A stretch of DNA of 64,000 nt, from the NCBI RefSeq assembly GCF_001187785.1, contig NZ_CP012154.1, positions 1,978,501 to 2,042,500 of the forward strand. The letters run 5' to 3'. Below, piece after piece: positions 38,198 to 47,348 of this stretch. Each line of letters opens with the position of its first letter. Position 1 is the first letter of the stretch. A model generated the notes under the pieces. The model ran no database searches. It was not told the DNA's origin and worked only from the letters and a program-made list of their open reading frames with translations. This DNA is from Wenzhouxiangella marina. Lineage in GTDB: Bacteria; Pseudomonadota; Gammaproteobacteria; Xanthomonadales; Wenzhouxiangellaceae. Both the position numbers and the translations under genes were made by a program.

Positions 38198-39540
38198 GCC
38201 GGCAATCGCTGCGCGAACAGTTTCTGGGCAGCACGCCTCTGGAGCGGGCCTACCGACTGCTGGTCAATCAGGAAGATGCCCGCGTCTGCAAGGACATCGA
38301 CGAAGCGGCCTGCCGGGTCGTGCCCGGCAACTTCTTCCTCCAGGTCCTGACCCAGTTCTTCACCAAGCTCGGCGATGCGATCGCCAACCCCAAAACGATT
38401 CTGGCCTGGATGTTGAGCGCCCTGGGCGCACCGTCCGTGTTCGCCGCCTTTCTCGTGCCGATTCGCGAATCCGGGTCCATGCTCCCCCAGCTGGTCATCG
38501 CCGCCTTCGTTCGCCAGCAGGCCGTCCGCAAGTGGACCTATGTCCTCGGCTGCATCCTGCAGGCGGCGGCGGTGTTCGCCATGGCGGGCATCGCGACCAG
38601 CCTGACGGGCACGGCCGCCGGTTTCGCCCTGCTTGCCTCACTGACCGTGTTCAGCCTGTCGAGGGGCCTGTGTTCCGTGGCCTCGAAGGACGTGCTCGGA
38701 AAGACCGTGCCCAAGACCCGCCGTGGACGGGTGAGCGGCTGGTCGGAGTTCCTGGCCGGCCTGGTGACCATCGGCGTCGGCGTCTATCTTCTCAGCGGCG
38801 GCGATCACTCGGCCCGCGACCTGGCCACCTACCTGCTGTTGCTCTCGATCGCCGGTGGCCTGTGGCTTCTTGCCTCGGTCAGCTATGCCCTGATCCGCGA
38901 GTACCCCGGCGCGACCGAGGGCGGCGCCAATGCGCTCAGCGAGGCCATAAAACGACTCGACCTGTTGCGCAGCGACCGACCCTTCCGCAATTTCGTCATC
39001 GCCCGGGCGCTGCTGCTCTGCTCGGCGCTGAGCGCCCCGTTCTTCATTCTGCTCGCCCATGAGCAGACCGGCGGCGCGATGCTGGTTCTCGGCCTGTTCG
39101 TGATCGCCGATGGCCTGGCCAGTCTGGTTTCCGCCCCGTTCTGGGGCCGATTTGCCGACGACTCCAGCCGACGCGTGATGATCGTGGCCGGCAGCGGAGC
39201 CGGACTGGTCGGTCTGGCGCTGGTGGCCCTGGTCTATCTGTCACCCACGCTGGCGGCCAGCGCCTGGGTCTATCCCTTGTTCTTCTTCTTCCTCGCCATC
39301 GCCCATGCGGGCGTCCGCCTCGGCCGAAAGACCTACGTGGTCGATCTGGCCGGCGGCAACAAGCGCACCGACTACGTGGCAGTGAGCAATACGGTGATCG
39401 GCCTCGTGCTCCTGCTGGCCGGCGGCATCGGCGCTCTGGCCGAGGTCATGCCGGTTTCCGGTGTGATTCTCATCCTGGCAGCCATGGGCCTTGCGGGGGC
39501 CGCCATGAGCGCCCGACTCCCGGATATCGACGACAACTGA
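38194..39540 (+). CDS. MFS transporter
   Basis: A 448-residue integral membrane protein with 10-12 hydrophobic helices. It begins with a cytosolic segment (SRQSLREQFLGSTPLERAYRLL) and has the loop RRGRVSGWSEF and a second-half loop GRFADDSSRRVMI typical of MFS. The start is GTG 38194, coupled to the csiV-like gene by a 4-bp overlap; an in-frame ATG at 38155 exists further upstream. The long N-terminal segment before the first helix and the loop VCKDIDEAACRVVPGNF are unusual. Substrate unknown. Confidence 0.75.
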   Translation: MSRQSLREQFLGSTPLERAYRLLVNQEDARVCKDIDEAACRVVPGNFFLQVLTQFFTKLGDAIANPKTILAWMLSALGAPSVFAAFLVPIRESGSMLPQLVIAAFVRQQAVRKWTYVLGCILQAAAVFAMAGIATSLTGTAAGFALLASLTVFSLSRGLCSVASKDVLGKTVPKTRRGRVSGWSEFLAGLVTIGVGVYLLSGGDHSARDLATYLLLLSIAGGLWLLASVSYALIREYPGATEGGANALSEAIKRLDLLRSDRPFRNFVIARALLLCSALSAPFFILLAHEQTGGAMLVLGLFVIADGLASLVSAPFWGRFADDSSRRVMIVAGSGAGLVGLALVALVYLSPTLAASAWVYPLFFFFLAIAHAGVRLGRKTYVVDLAGGNKRTDYVAVSNTVIGLVLLLAGGIGALAEVMPVSGVILILAAMGLAGAAMSARLPDIDDN

Positions 39541-39544
39541 TGCC

Positions 39545-40870
39545 ATGAAGAAAGCCGTCCTCACCCTGCTTGTCCTGGCCCCGCTCGCGATCGCGGGACT
39601 GTACTGGCAGACGCATGCCAAGGTGACCGGACAACTGGAACGCATCGGCAGCGCTTTGATGCCCTTCGGTCAACTCAGCTGGGGGAGCGTCTTCATCGAT
39701 CCTCGCGGCAGCGTCAGGATCGGCTCGATCGCCTTCCAGTTGCATGACGAGTCGGACCGTCTTCTCGTGGATGAAATCGACATCGACGCAGGCAGCCTGG
39801 GCGCACTGCTGGCGCTCAGTCGGGAATTCAGCGAAGGTCGCATCCCGCAGCAGGCCAGGATCACGATCGCCGGTCTGCGCCTGCCTTTGCTGGAGCCGCT
39901 GAACATCGTGCCCATCTCGAGATCCGGGCTGGTCCTGCCCCTGTTCGCCGCAGGCTGCACGGAATTCGAAAGCGCCAGTCTCTATGATCTGAGCGACCTG
40001 GACTACTGGACCCTCACAGCCGACGCGACGCTCGTCTATCGACTCGAATCGGATCGCATCTTCCTCGACAGCCGCCTGAACGTGGCTGGTTTCAGCCTCA
40101 CCGAACAGCACTGGGAACTGGACGTGCCTGCAAGTCCCGGACAATTCTCGGAGCTCGTCGTCGAGATCCCTCGGGCGGGTCTTCGGCACTTGAACTACTC
40201 GTTCACGGACCGCGGATTCATCGAGCGCCTGAACCACTACTGCAGCCGGTCACTGGGCCTTTCCGAGCGCGACTGGCACCAGCGCCATCTCGACGCCTGG
40301 ACCGGGGCCTGGGCGGCGGCAGGAGCCGCTCCGGGCTCGCTGACCGTGGCGGGTTACCGCCATTTCATCAGCACACCCGGCGCACGCCTGACGCTCGATC
40401 TGCAAACCGATGCGCCCCTGCCCCTGGCTCAGTTGCTCGAGCTATCCCCTGCCTCACTGGTCGATCGCCTGCAGCCGAGCTTCTCGATCAACGAAGGCAC
40501 CGACATCCAGATGAGCGCAAGCGCCGTCGACGTGCCGCCTCCTTCCGAGCAGGAACGGGTGTCGGAGTCGCCGCCCGAACCGAACGAAGCGCAGACCGCC
40601 ACCTTGCGAGCTCCCGCGGACGATGGCTTCGAGGAACGCGAGATTCGCGTCGGCCCGGCCCCCGAATGGCAAGGCATCAGCGTCTCCCAGATCGCTCTGC
40701 ACCACGGTGATCGAGTTCGCCTGCGATTGAGTGACGGTCAGGAGTTCCAGGGTCGCATCATCGACAGCGACGGTGAGACCCTGCAGCTGCTGACTCGGAG
40801 TCGAAGCGGCGAGTTCGCCAGGCCGATCCGCATGGCCGATATCGAGTTCGCGGAAGTCCGGCCCTGGTAA
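39545..40870 (+). CDS. Unknown membrane-anchored envelope protein
   Basis: Not recognised. A 441-residue protein starting four bases after the MFS stop, with an N-terminal signal anchor (KKAVLTLLVLAPLAIAGLYW), then a largely beta region (about 35-320), a Pro/Glu-rich linker (PPPSEQERVSESPPEPNE) and a C-terminal small beta barrel (GDRVRLRLSDGQEFQGRIIDSDGETLQLL is its core; an Sm/SH3-like pattern). Repeated LSWGSVFIDPRGSVRIGSI-type strands recall AsmA/DUF945-like envelope proteins, but that is only a guess. It is the third gene of the csiV-MFS operon. Confidence 0.6.
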   Translation: MKKAVLTLLVLAPLAIAGLYWQTHAKVTGQLERIGSALMPFGQLSWGSVFIDPRGSVRIGSIAFQLHDESDRLLVDEIDIDAGSLGALLALSREFSEGRIPQQARITIAGLRLPLLEPLNIVPISRSGLVLPLFAAGCTEFESASLYDLSDLDYWTLTADATLVYRLESDRIFLDSRLNVAGFSLTEQHWELDVPASPGQFSELVVEIPRAGLRHLNYSFTDRGFIERLNHYCSRSLGLSERDWHQRHLDAWTGAWAAAGAAPGSLTVAGYRHFISTPGARLTLDLQTDAPLPLAQLLELSPASLVDRLQPSFSINEGTDIQMSASAVDVPPPSEQERVSESPPEPNEAQTATLRAPADDGFEEREIRVGPAPEWQGISVSQIALHHGDRVRLRLSDGQEFQGRIIDSDGETLQLLTRSRSGEFARPIRMADIEFAEVRPW

Positions 40871-40889
40871 CGAGCGCCAATGGCCTTGA

Positions 40890-40918
40890 TTGACCCATCA
40901 CCTCCAGTGGCCTAAGCT
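40890..40918 (+). promoter_or_regulatory. Candidate copL promoter
   Basis: TTGACC (40890-40895) and TAAGCT (40913-40918) are 17 bp apart. ATG of copL is at 40925, so a start 7 bp after the -10 would give a leaderless mRNA. A short direct repeat (AATGGCCT / AGTGGCCT) brackets the promoter and could be a regulator site. Confidence 0.4.
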
Positions 40919-40924
40919 TCAGTA

Positions 40925-41305
40925 ATGCTCGCACGCATCGTCTTCCATGCAATCCTGCTCGCCGCCCTGATCACCGGCGGCATGCCTGCGCACGCAGGAT
41001 TCATGACCGATGATGCACCGTCCAGCCCCCCGATGGCGGACAGTGGCGAGACGAGCCATCCCTGCCCCAGCCACTCGGGATCCGACCCGGCCGATTCGGC
41101 GGCGTCGACGGATGGGGCGAATGACGTTGATTCCTGCTGCCAGGGCGATTGCAGCTGTGGCTGCGCCGGCACCTCGTCCGCCTTGCCGGCAGCGCCGATC
41201 GCGCAGAACGTTCAAGCGCTCCTGCCGCCCCTCGATGCCCTGACGACCCGACGCAGCCCGCCGCCCCTCGAAAGCCTGCTCCGACCACCCAGACCTTCCG
41301 CCTGA
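40925..41305 (+). CDS. copL: CopL-like small metal-binding protein
   Basis: A 126-residue exported protein with signal peptide (residues about 1-24, ending MPAHAG) and a Cys-rich cluster (C71, C72, C76, C78, C80) in DSCCQGDCSCGCAG, preceded by HPCPSHSG. This matches CopL of xanthomonads, a short Cys/His protein needed for copper-induced expression of the adjacent copper genes. Here it stands directly upstream of cusCBA, so it may sense Cu(I)/Ag(I) for that operon. A hairpin separates it from cusC. Confidence 0.78.
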   Translation: MLARIVFHAILLAALITGGMPAHAGFMTDDAPSSPPMADSGETSHPCPSHSGSDPADSAASTDGANDVDSCCQGDCSCGCAGTSSALPAAPIAQNVQALLPPLDALTTRRSPPPLESLLRPPRPSA

Positions 41306-41322
41306 TCCGACCCCCGAAATGC

Positions 41323-41352
41323 CCGGGTCAGCAGTCCTGTGCTGCTTCCCGG
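41323..41352 (+). other. Hairpin between copL and cusC
   Basis: CCGGG and AGCAG pair with CTGCT and CCCGG around a 7-nt loop, giving an interrupted 10-bp stem. It lacks a U-run, so it could be an attenuator, a processing site or a 3' stabiliser of copL mRNA. Confidence 0.4.
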
Positions 41353-41385
41353 ACTTCGTCTTGTCACTGATCGACGGGAGGCCGC

Positions 41386-42645
41386 ATGGCTTCGACATTC
41401 CAATCCTGCAGGGTCTTACTTGCCCTGCTCGGCCTGTGGGCCGCTTCGCCCAGTCCGGCACTGGATCTGCACCAGGCCACGGAACTGGCCCTGCAACGCG
41501 ACGCTGCACTGCCGGCGATGGCCGCCGAGCGCAGAGCCCTCGAGGAGCTGGCCGTTGCCGATGCCGCGCTGCCGGACCCCGAACTGCTTTTCGGAGCGCG
41601 TGGTGTCCCGGTGGACGATCCACTGGACGCCGACATGATGACCCAGTATCAGCTCGGCCTCCGCCAGCGCCTGCCCAATGCCGAAGCTCGGCGACTGGCC
41701 GGGGAGCGGCGTCTCGGCCAGGCCGACCTGCAGGTCCATGCAGAGCGGCTACGGCGACTCGAAGTCCGACGCGAAGTCCAGCAAGCCTGGCTGGAGTGGA
41801 CGGCTTCGCGACTGCGCATCGATCGTCTGGACGAAGCTGCCCGCTTGCTCGAGGAATGGGTCGAGCTGACCGAGAGCCGCTATCGCATCGGCAGCGGCCG
41901 ACAACGTGACGTCGACCTTGCCCGCCTCGAACTGGCCAGGCTCGAGCAGCGACGCCTGGAAGCCCTGGCCTCGCAGGCTCGTGCCGCGACCCGCCTGCAG
42001 CGCTGGACCGGTCGGGGACCTCAGGCACAGGCCCCGGCCTCCTGGCCCGAGTGGCCGGCGCTGGACGCGCTCGAGGCACTGATCGATGCAAGCGAAATGC
42101 ACCCGCGGATGGAGCTCAGAAGAGCGCGCATCGAGATCGGACACATCGAGCAGGCCCAGGCCCGCGCGGACTATCGACCCGACTGGATGATCGAGGCTGG
42201 CTACGCCCATACACGAGGCCGCGATCCGATGACCCAGCGACGCCAGTCCGACAAGTTCTTCGCCATGGTCTCGGTCTCCCTGCCCCTGTTCACCGATTCC
42301 AGGCAGGATCGGCGTCTGGCCGCGGCCCGTGAGCGCAGTCGCGAACAGAGCGAGCGCCTGAGCCTCGAAACCCAGATCGTCGAAGGCGAGTTGCGCACCG
42401 AACACGCTCAGTTCGAGCACCAGCGTGATGTCGCCCGACTGATCGAGGAGCGGATCCTGCCGCAGGCGCATCAGACGCTGGAGTCGACGCTCTCGGCCTA
42501 CCGGAACGATCGCGCCAGCTTCGACGAACTCATCCGTGCACAGCTGGAACTGCTGGAGCGCGAAATCGACCTGATCGGCGCACGACACGCCTGGCAGGCG
42601 GCACGTAGCGAACTGGCCTACTGGACCTCGGAGGACCTGCAATGA
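41386..42645 (+). CDS. cusC: TolC-family outer-membrane efflux protein (CusC-like)
   Basis: Outer-membrane channel of the tripartite Cu/Ag pump. The 419-residue protein has a signal peptide (ending near SPSPA), the OEP repeat start LDLHQATELALQRDAALPAM, long alpha-helical arms rich in Glu/Arg/Leu and a second repeat (ESTLSAYRNDRASFDELIRAQ). There is no lipobox Cys, so unlike E. coli CusC it is probably not lipidated. The stop overlaps cusB by 4 bp (ATGA). Confidence 0.85.
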   Translation: MASTFQSCRVLLALLGLWAASPSPALDLHQATELALQRDAALPAMAAERRALEELAVADAALPDPELLFGARGVPVDDPLDADMMTQYQLGLRQRLPNAEARRLAGERRLGQADLQVHAERLRRLEVRREVQQAWLEWTASRLRIDRLDEAARLLEEWVELTESRYRIGSGRQRDVDLARLELARLEQRRLEALASQARAATRLQRWTGRGPQAQAPASWPEWPALDALEALIDASEMHPRMELRRARIEIGHIEQAQARADYRPDWMIEAGYAHTRGRDPMTQRRQSDKFFAMVSVSLPLFTDSRQDRRLAAARERSREQSERLSLETQIVEGELRTEHAQFEHQRDVARLIEERILPQAHQTLESTLSAYRNDRASFDELIRAQLELLEREIDLIGARHAWQAARSELAYWTSEDLQ

Positions 42646-43898
42646 AAACAAGAATCAGCCTCTTTCTGGCCATGCTGGCATGGATGCTGGCCGCCTCTCA
42701 GCCCCTCCTGGCCCAGCAGATGGAACATGACCATGGGGCGCATGACAGCGAGCCCGGCACCCTGGTCGATCGTGCACTCGGCCAGTCCGCCACGAGCTGG
42801 ACCTGCCCCATGCATCCCCAGATCATTCGCGATGCCCCCGGAAGCTGCCCGATCTGCGGAATGGATCTGGTACAGCGCGCCGCCCAGCAGGGGCCGGAAG
42901 TCCGAATCGATCTGGCCGGTGGCGTCCAACAGGCAATGAATCTCCGCACCGCCGTGGTCGAACGCGGCCGCCTGTTCCGAGCGATCGACACCGTGGGCCG
43001 CGTGGAAGTCGATCAATCCAGGCTGGTCCACCGCCATCCCCGGGTCGAGGGCTGGATCGGGGATCTCGACGTCGCGACCGTGGGCAGCCCCGTGCGAGAA
43101 GGCCAGCGCCTCTACACGCTCTACGCCCGCGAGCTGGTGAACATCCAGGAAGAATGGCTGCAGGCCCTGGCCGGCGGCCGCACCCAGACCGCCAGAGCCG
43201 CGCGCCAGCGCCTCGAGATCCTGGACGTCCAGCCCCGAGTCCTGGACCGCATCGAAGCCGAACGCGCGCTCATCGAGTACCTGCCCTGGTACGCGGAGCG
43301 CGATGGCTACCTTTCGACCCTGAACGTTCGGCCCGGCGCCTATGTCGCGCCCGGTACGGAGATCATGCAGATTGCCGATCCGTCATCCGTGTGGCTGATC
43401 GCCGACGTCCTCGCTGGCCAGATCGACTGGATCGAGATCGGCCAGATCGTTCGGATCGAGTTCGACAGCCACCCTGAACTGCGCCTGCGCGGGCCCATCG
43501 AATTCATCTATCCGGAGCTGGATCCGACCACCCGGGCGGCTCGCGTGCGCGTGCGCCTCGACAACGTCGATCAGCGGCTTCAGCCCGGCGACTGGGCCCG
43601 GGTACGGATCTTCGCAGGCCCCAAGGACGACATCCTGTTCCTGCCCAGCGAGGCACTGATCCGGACCGGCGAATCGGTTCGGGTGATCGTACGGAACGAC
43701 GACGGCAGCTTCGGCGCCCGCAGCATCCGCGCCGGGCTCGAGAGCGGTGAGTTCACCGAAGTCCTGTCCGGCCTGCACGAAGGCGAAACGGTGGTCCGCT
43801 CCGGGCAGTTCCTGATCGACAGCGAAGCCAGCATCCGCGCTGCGATCCAGCGCCTGGGCACGAGCTCGGCCCCCGATCACTCGCACGGGGAGCACTGA
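42642..43898 (+). CDS. cusB: Cu(I)/Ag(I) efflux adaptor protein (CusB-like)
   Basis: Periplasmic adaptor linking CusA to the outer-membrane channel. The 418-residue protein has a signal peptide, a His-rich stretch (MEHDHGAHD), and then a heavy-metal-binding domain C55-P-M57-H58 ... C69-P-I-C72-G-M74 that is typical of CusB/CzcB adaptors. The membrane-fusion domains follow (RPGAYVAPGTEIMQI, RVRVRLDNVDQRLQPGDWARVRI), and the protein ends in a His-rich tail (DHSHGEH). Both metal-rich ends suggest direct metal handoff. It is coupled to cusC by overlap and followed by cusA after 5 bp. Confidence 0.93.
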   Translation: MKTRISLFLAMLAWMLAASQPLLAQQMEHDHGAHDSEPGTLVDRALGQSATSWTCPMHPQIIRDAPGSCPICGMDLVQRAAQQGPEVRIDLAGGVQQAMNLRTAVVERGRLFRAIDTVGRVEVDQSRLVHRHPRVEGWIGDLDVATVGSPVREGQRLYTLYARELVNIQEEWLQALAGGRTQTARAARQRLEILDVQPRVLDRIEAERALIEYLPWYAERDGYLSTLNVRPGAYVAPGTEIMQIADPSSVWLIADVLAGQIDWIEIGQIVRIEFDSHPELRLRGPIEFIYPELDPTTRAARVRVRLDNVDQRLQPGDWARVRIFAGPKDDILFLPSEALIRTGESVRVIVRNDDGSFGARSIRAGLESGEFTEVLSGLHEGETVVRSGQFLIDSEASIRAAIQRLGTSSAPDHSHGEH

Positions 43899-43903
43899 GC
43901 GTC

Positions 43904-46900
43904 ATGGTCGAGCTACTCATTCGCTCCGCCCTGAACCACCGCGGCCTGGTGCTGATCCTGGCGCTGGTGCTCGGCGCCCTCGGCCTGCACGCGCTTCGGG
44001 AAACGCCGGTCGACGCGATACCCGACCTCACCGACACCCAGGTGATCGTGCGGGCCAGCTTCCCCGGTCAGTCGCCCCAGGTGGTCGAGGATCAGGTGAC
44101 CTACCCCTTGAGCAGCGCCATGATGGCCGTTCCCGGCGCCCATTCCGTGCGCGGCTTCTCGATGTACGGCGATGCCTTCGTCTACGTGCTGTTCGATGAT
44201 GGAGTGGACCCCTATTGGGCTCGCTCCCGGGTGCTGGAATACCTCAGCCAGATCGAAGCTCAGCTCCCGCCCGGCGTCCGTGCCGAACTCGGCCCCGATG
44301 CCAGCGGTGTGGGCTGGATCTACAAGTACGCCCTGGTCGATCGCAGTGGCAATCAGGACCTGGCCCAGCTGACCGCCCTGCAGGACTGGTTCCTGAAGTT
44401 CGAACTGCAATCCCTGCCCGGCGTCGCCGAGGTGGCTCGCGCCGGGGGCATGGAGCGCCAGTACCAGGTGGCCGTGGACCCGCTGGCCCTGCAGGCCTAC
44501 CAGCTCGACCTGATGCAGATCGCCGCTCGCCTGCGACGCAGCTCCTCCGAAACCGGCGGCGGTCTGATCGAAATGGGCGAGGCCGAGTATCTGGTCCAGG
44601 CCTCGGGCTACGTGCGTTCCATCGAGGATCTCGAACAGATTGCCGTGGGCCGCAGTGTCGATGGCACGCCGGTCCTGCTGGACCAGGTGGCCGACATCCG
44701 TCTGGGGCCCTCTCCGAGGCGCGGGATCGTCGATCTGGATGGTCAGGGCGAGGTCGTGGCCGGCATCGTGGTCATGCGATCCGGCGAGAACGCCCGCGAG
44801 GTCATCGACGCGGTACGCCAGCGCCTGAGCGAGCTGGAAGCAGCGCTGCCCGAGGGCGTGGAGGTCGTCGAGACCTACAACCGCGCGGCCCTGATCGAGC
44901 GATCGGTGGCCACGCTGTGGGAAAAGCTGGCGCTGGAATTCCTGATCGTCGTGCTGATCATCGGCCTGTTCCTCTGGCAGCTGCGTTCCTCGCTGGTTCT
45001 GCTGATCAGCCTGCCGCTGGGGGTGCTGTCCGCCGTGCTGGTGATGCATCTGCAGGGCATCAGCGCCAACATCATGTCCCTGGGTGGCATCGTGATCTCG
45101 ATCGGGGTGATGGTCGACGCGGCCATCGTCCTGATCGAGAATCTCCAGCGCCACCAGGAACGACGACCGCCGACATCGACCGCCGAGCACTGGCGCCAGG
45201 TCACCGAGGCAACGCTGGAAGTCGGCAGCCCGATCTTCTTCTCCCTGCTCATCGTCGCGTTGAGCTTCCTGCCGGTGTTCGCGCTGGAAGCCCAGGAAGG
45301 ACGGATGTTCAGCCCCCTGGCCTTCACCAAGACCTATGCCATGGCGGCGGCCGCGGGACTGGCCGTGACCCTGGTGCCGGTGCTGATGGGCTATTTCACC
45401 CGGGGGCGCAAGGGCAGTGAAGGCAAGCTCAGTCCGGTGGCCAGGGCACTGGAGTCCGCCTATCGACCGCTGATCGACCTGGCCTGTCACCGCCCCTGGC
45501 TGGTCGTCGTCCTGGCCGGGCTGCTGCTCGGCTCCGTATTCTGGCCCCTGTCACGCCTGGGCAGCGAGTTCATGCCCGAACTCGACGAGGGCGACCTGAT
45601 GTACATGCCCACCACCCTGCCCGGCCTGTCCCCGGGCAAGGCCGGCGAATTGCTGCAACAGACCAATCGCCTGATCGCCCAGCAGCCCGAAGTGGAACGG
45701 GTCATGGGCAAGGTCGGTCGGGCCGACACGGCCACCGATCCCGCCCCGCTGACGATGATCGAGAGCTTCATCACGCTCAAGCCGAAGTCGGAATGGCGGC
45801 CCGGCATCGACACGGACGACATCATCGCCAAACTCGATCGGACCGTGAGGTTTCCGGGTCTGAGCAATGCCTGGGTGCAGCCGATCCAGACGCGCATCGA
45901 CATGCTCCAGACCGGCGTGCGCACCGACGTCGGCGTCGAGGTCAGTGGCCCGGACCTGGACGTGATCCAATCACTGGCCGAACGGATCGAAGCCGAACTC
46001 GGCAGCCTGGCCGGGACGCAGAGCGTGTTTGCCGACCGGCCAAGCGCCGGGCGCTACCTGCACATTGAGCCGGACCGACTGGCCCTGGCTCGCCACGACA
46101 TGGATCTCGAGGACCTGCACGAGATCGTTCGCATCGGACTCGGGGGCGCTCGAGTGGCCGAGGCCATCGAGGGTCGCGAGCGCTACCCGATCCAGCTCCG
46201 TCTGCTGGCAGACTGGCGCGATTCTCCGGCCCGCCTCGAACGCCTGCCGCTGCGCACGCCGTCCGGTGTGATGACCACCCTGGGTGAGCTGGGGCGACTG
46301 GAGATCGTGCACGGCCCGGCCATGATCCGTTCGGAGAACGCGCGGCCCGTCGGCCTGGTGTTCGTGGACATCCAGGACCGTGCGCTGGACGAGTGGGTCG
46401 CGGAGGCCCGAGGACATCTGGCCGCCGCGATCGAACTGCCCGCCGGCTACTCGCTACGCTTCACCGGCCAGTACGAGTACCTGGAGCGGGCCAGCGAACG
46501 CCTGGGCTTACTTATTCCGCTCGTACTCGCCATCATCGTGGTGCTGCTGCTGATGGTCTTCCGCTCCGCCTTCGAGATCGCTCTGGTGCTCACCACCATC
46601 CCGCTCTCGCTGGCCGGGGGCTTCTGGCTGATGTGGTGGCTGGACTACCAGCTGTCGGTGGGCGTGGCCGTCGGCTTCATCGCCCTGGGTGGCCTTGCCG
46701 TCGAGACCGGCGTCATCATGCTCGTGTATCTGAATCAGGCCTTCGAGGACTATCGCCAATCGATCGGCGGCGATGGCCTCAGTCGCGCCGGCCTGCGCAA
46801 GGCGGTGATCGATGGAGCGATCCGACGGGTCCGACCGATCACGATGACCGAATCGACGGTGTTCCTCGGTCTGGCTCCAGTCATGCTGGGCTCGGGAACC

Positions 46901-47023
46901 GGCTCGGAGGTGATGCAGCGGATCGCCGCGCCGATGGTCGGCGGCGTGATCACGGTCTGGCTGGTGGCCTTGTTCGTGATGCCAGCGATCTATCTGATCT
47001 GGCAGAGCCGCCGGCTCAAGTGA
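43904..47023 (+). CDS. cusA: Cu(I)/Ag(I) efflux RND permease CusA
   Basis: Inner-membrane proton-driven pump of the HME-RND family, 1039 residues, with 12 expected helices and two large periplasmic loops. The three methionines of the CusA metal site are conserved in context: M568 (LMYMPTTLPG), M618 (PLTMIESFITLKP) and M667 (RIDMLQTG), each offset by five from E. coli M573, M623 and M672. This supports Cu(I)/Ag(I) and not Zn/Co/Cd. The proton-relay stretch is SIGVMVDAAIVLIEN. No regulatory two-component genes flank it. Confidence 0.96.
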   Translation: MVELLIRSALNHRGLVLILALVLGALGLHALRETPVDAIPDLTDTQVIVRASFPGQSPQVVEDQVTYPLSSAMMAVPGAHSVRGFSMYGDAFVYVLFDDGVDPYWARSRVLEYLSQIEAQLPPGVRAELGPDASGVGWIYKYALVDRSGNQDLAQLTALQDWFLKFELQSLPGVAEVARAGGMERQYQVAVDPLALQAYQLDLMQIAARLRRSSSETGGGLIEMGEAEYLVQASGYVRSIEDLEQIAVGRSVDGTPVLLDQVADIRLGPSPRRGIVDLDGQGEVVAGIVVMRSGENAREVIDAVRQRLSELEAALPEGVEVVETYNRAALIERSVATLWEKLALEFLIVVLIIGLFLWQLRSSLVLLISLPLGVLSAVLVMHLQGISANIMSLGGIVISIGVMVDAAIVLIENLQRHQERRPPTSTAEHWRQVTEATLEVGSPIFFSLLIVALSFLPVFALEAQEGRMFSPLAFTKTYAMAAAAGLAVTLVPVLMGYFTRGRKGSEGKLSPVARALESAYRPLIDLACHRPWLVVVLAGLLLGSVFWPLSRLGSEFMPELDEGDLMYMPTTLPGLSPGKAGELLQQTNRLIAQQPEVERVMGKVGRADTATDPAPLTMIESFITLKPKSEWRPGIDTDDIIAKLDRTVRFPGLSNAWVQPIQTRIDMLQTGVRTDVGVEVSGPDLDVIQSLAERIEAELGSLAGTQSVFADRPSAGRYLHIEPDRLALARHDMDLEDLHEIVRIGLGGARVAEAIEGRERYPIQLRLLADWRDSPARLERLPLRTPSGVMTTLGELGRLEIVHGPAMIRSENARPVGLVFVDIQDRALDEWVAEARGHLAAAIELPAGYSLRFTGQYEYLERASERLGLLIPLVLAIIVVLLLMVFRSAFEIALVLTTIPLSLAGGFWLMWWLDYQLSVGVAVGFIALGGLAVETGVIMLVYLNQAFEDYRQSIGGDGLSRAGLRKAVIDGAIRRVRPITMTESTVFLGLAPVMLGSGTGSEVMQRIAAPMVGGVITVWLVALFVMPAIYLIWQSRRLK

Positions 47024-47062
47024 GCCGACGGCCAGGTTAAAGGAATCGGGAACGGGCCGGGC

Positions 47063-47263
47063 TCAATCGAGCACGAAGGTCACTCGCATGATGACGCGGT
47101 ACTGGGAAATCCGGCCGTCTTCGAAGTCGACCTTCTGTTCGGCAATCCAGGCGCCCTTGACGTTGTTGAGGCTGGACTCGGCCCGCTTCAGGCCCTGTTC
47201 GATGGCATCTTCGAAACTCTTGCTGGACGAGGACGAAATTTCGATGACCTTGGCAACGCTCAT
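47063..47263 (-). CDS. Dodecin
   Basis: A 66-residue flavin-storage protein that assembles as a dodecamer. It has the family start (SVAKVIEISSSSSKSFEDAIEQGL), the conserved Trp in NVKGAWIAEQKV and the end RVIMRVTFVLD. ATG 47263 is preceded by AAAGGAGA. It faces cusA convergently and is divergent from the phospholipase-like gene. Confidence 0.95.
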   Translation of the reverse strand: MSVAKVIEISSSSSKSFEDAIEQGLKRAESSLNNVKGAWIAEQKVDFEDGRISQYRVIMRVTFVLD

Positions 47264-47319
47264 AGCTGTCTCCTTTGAGATTGATTTGCACGGGCGCCGA
47301 TTGCCGGTGCCCCTCGGCT

Positions 47320-47348
47320 AACTTACCATCGACCCCGATGAGCGACAA
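47320..47348 (-). promoter_or_regulatory. Dodecin promoter
   Basis: On the minus strand TTGTCG (47348-47343) and TAAGTT (47325-47320) are 17 bp apart. The -35 lies inside the first codons of the divergent phospholipase-like gene. Confidence 0.5.

Noticed and set aside
43913-45490. 525-codon frame antisense to cusA
   Set aside because: Pure shadow; His/Gln-rich low-complexity product.
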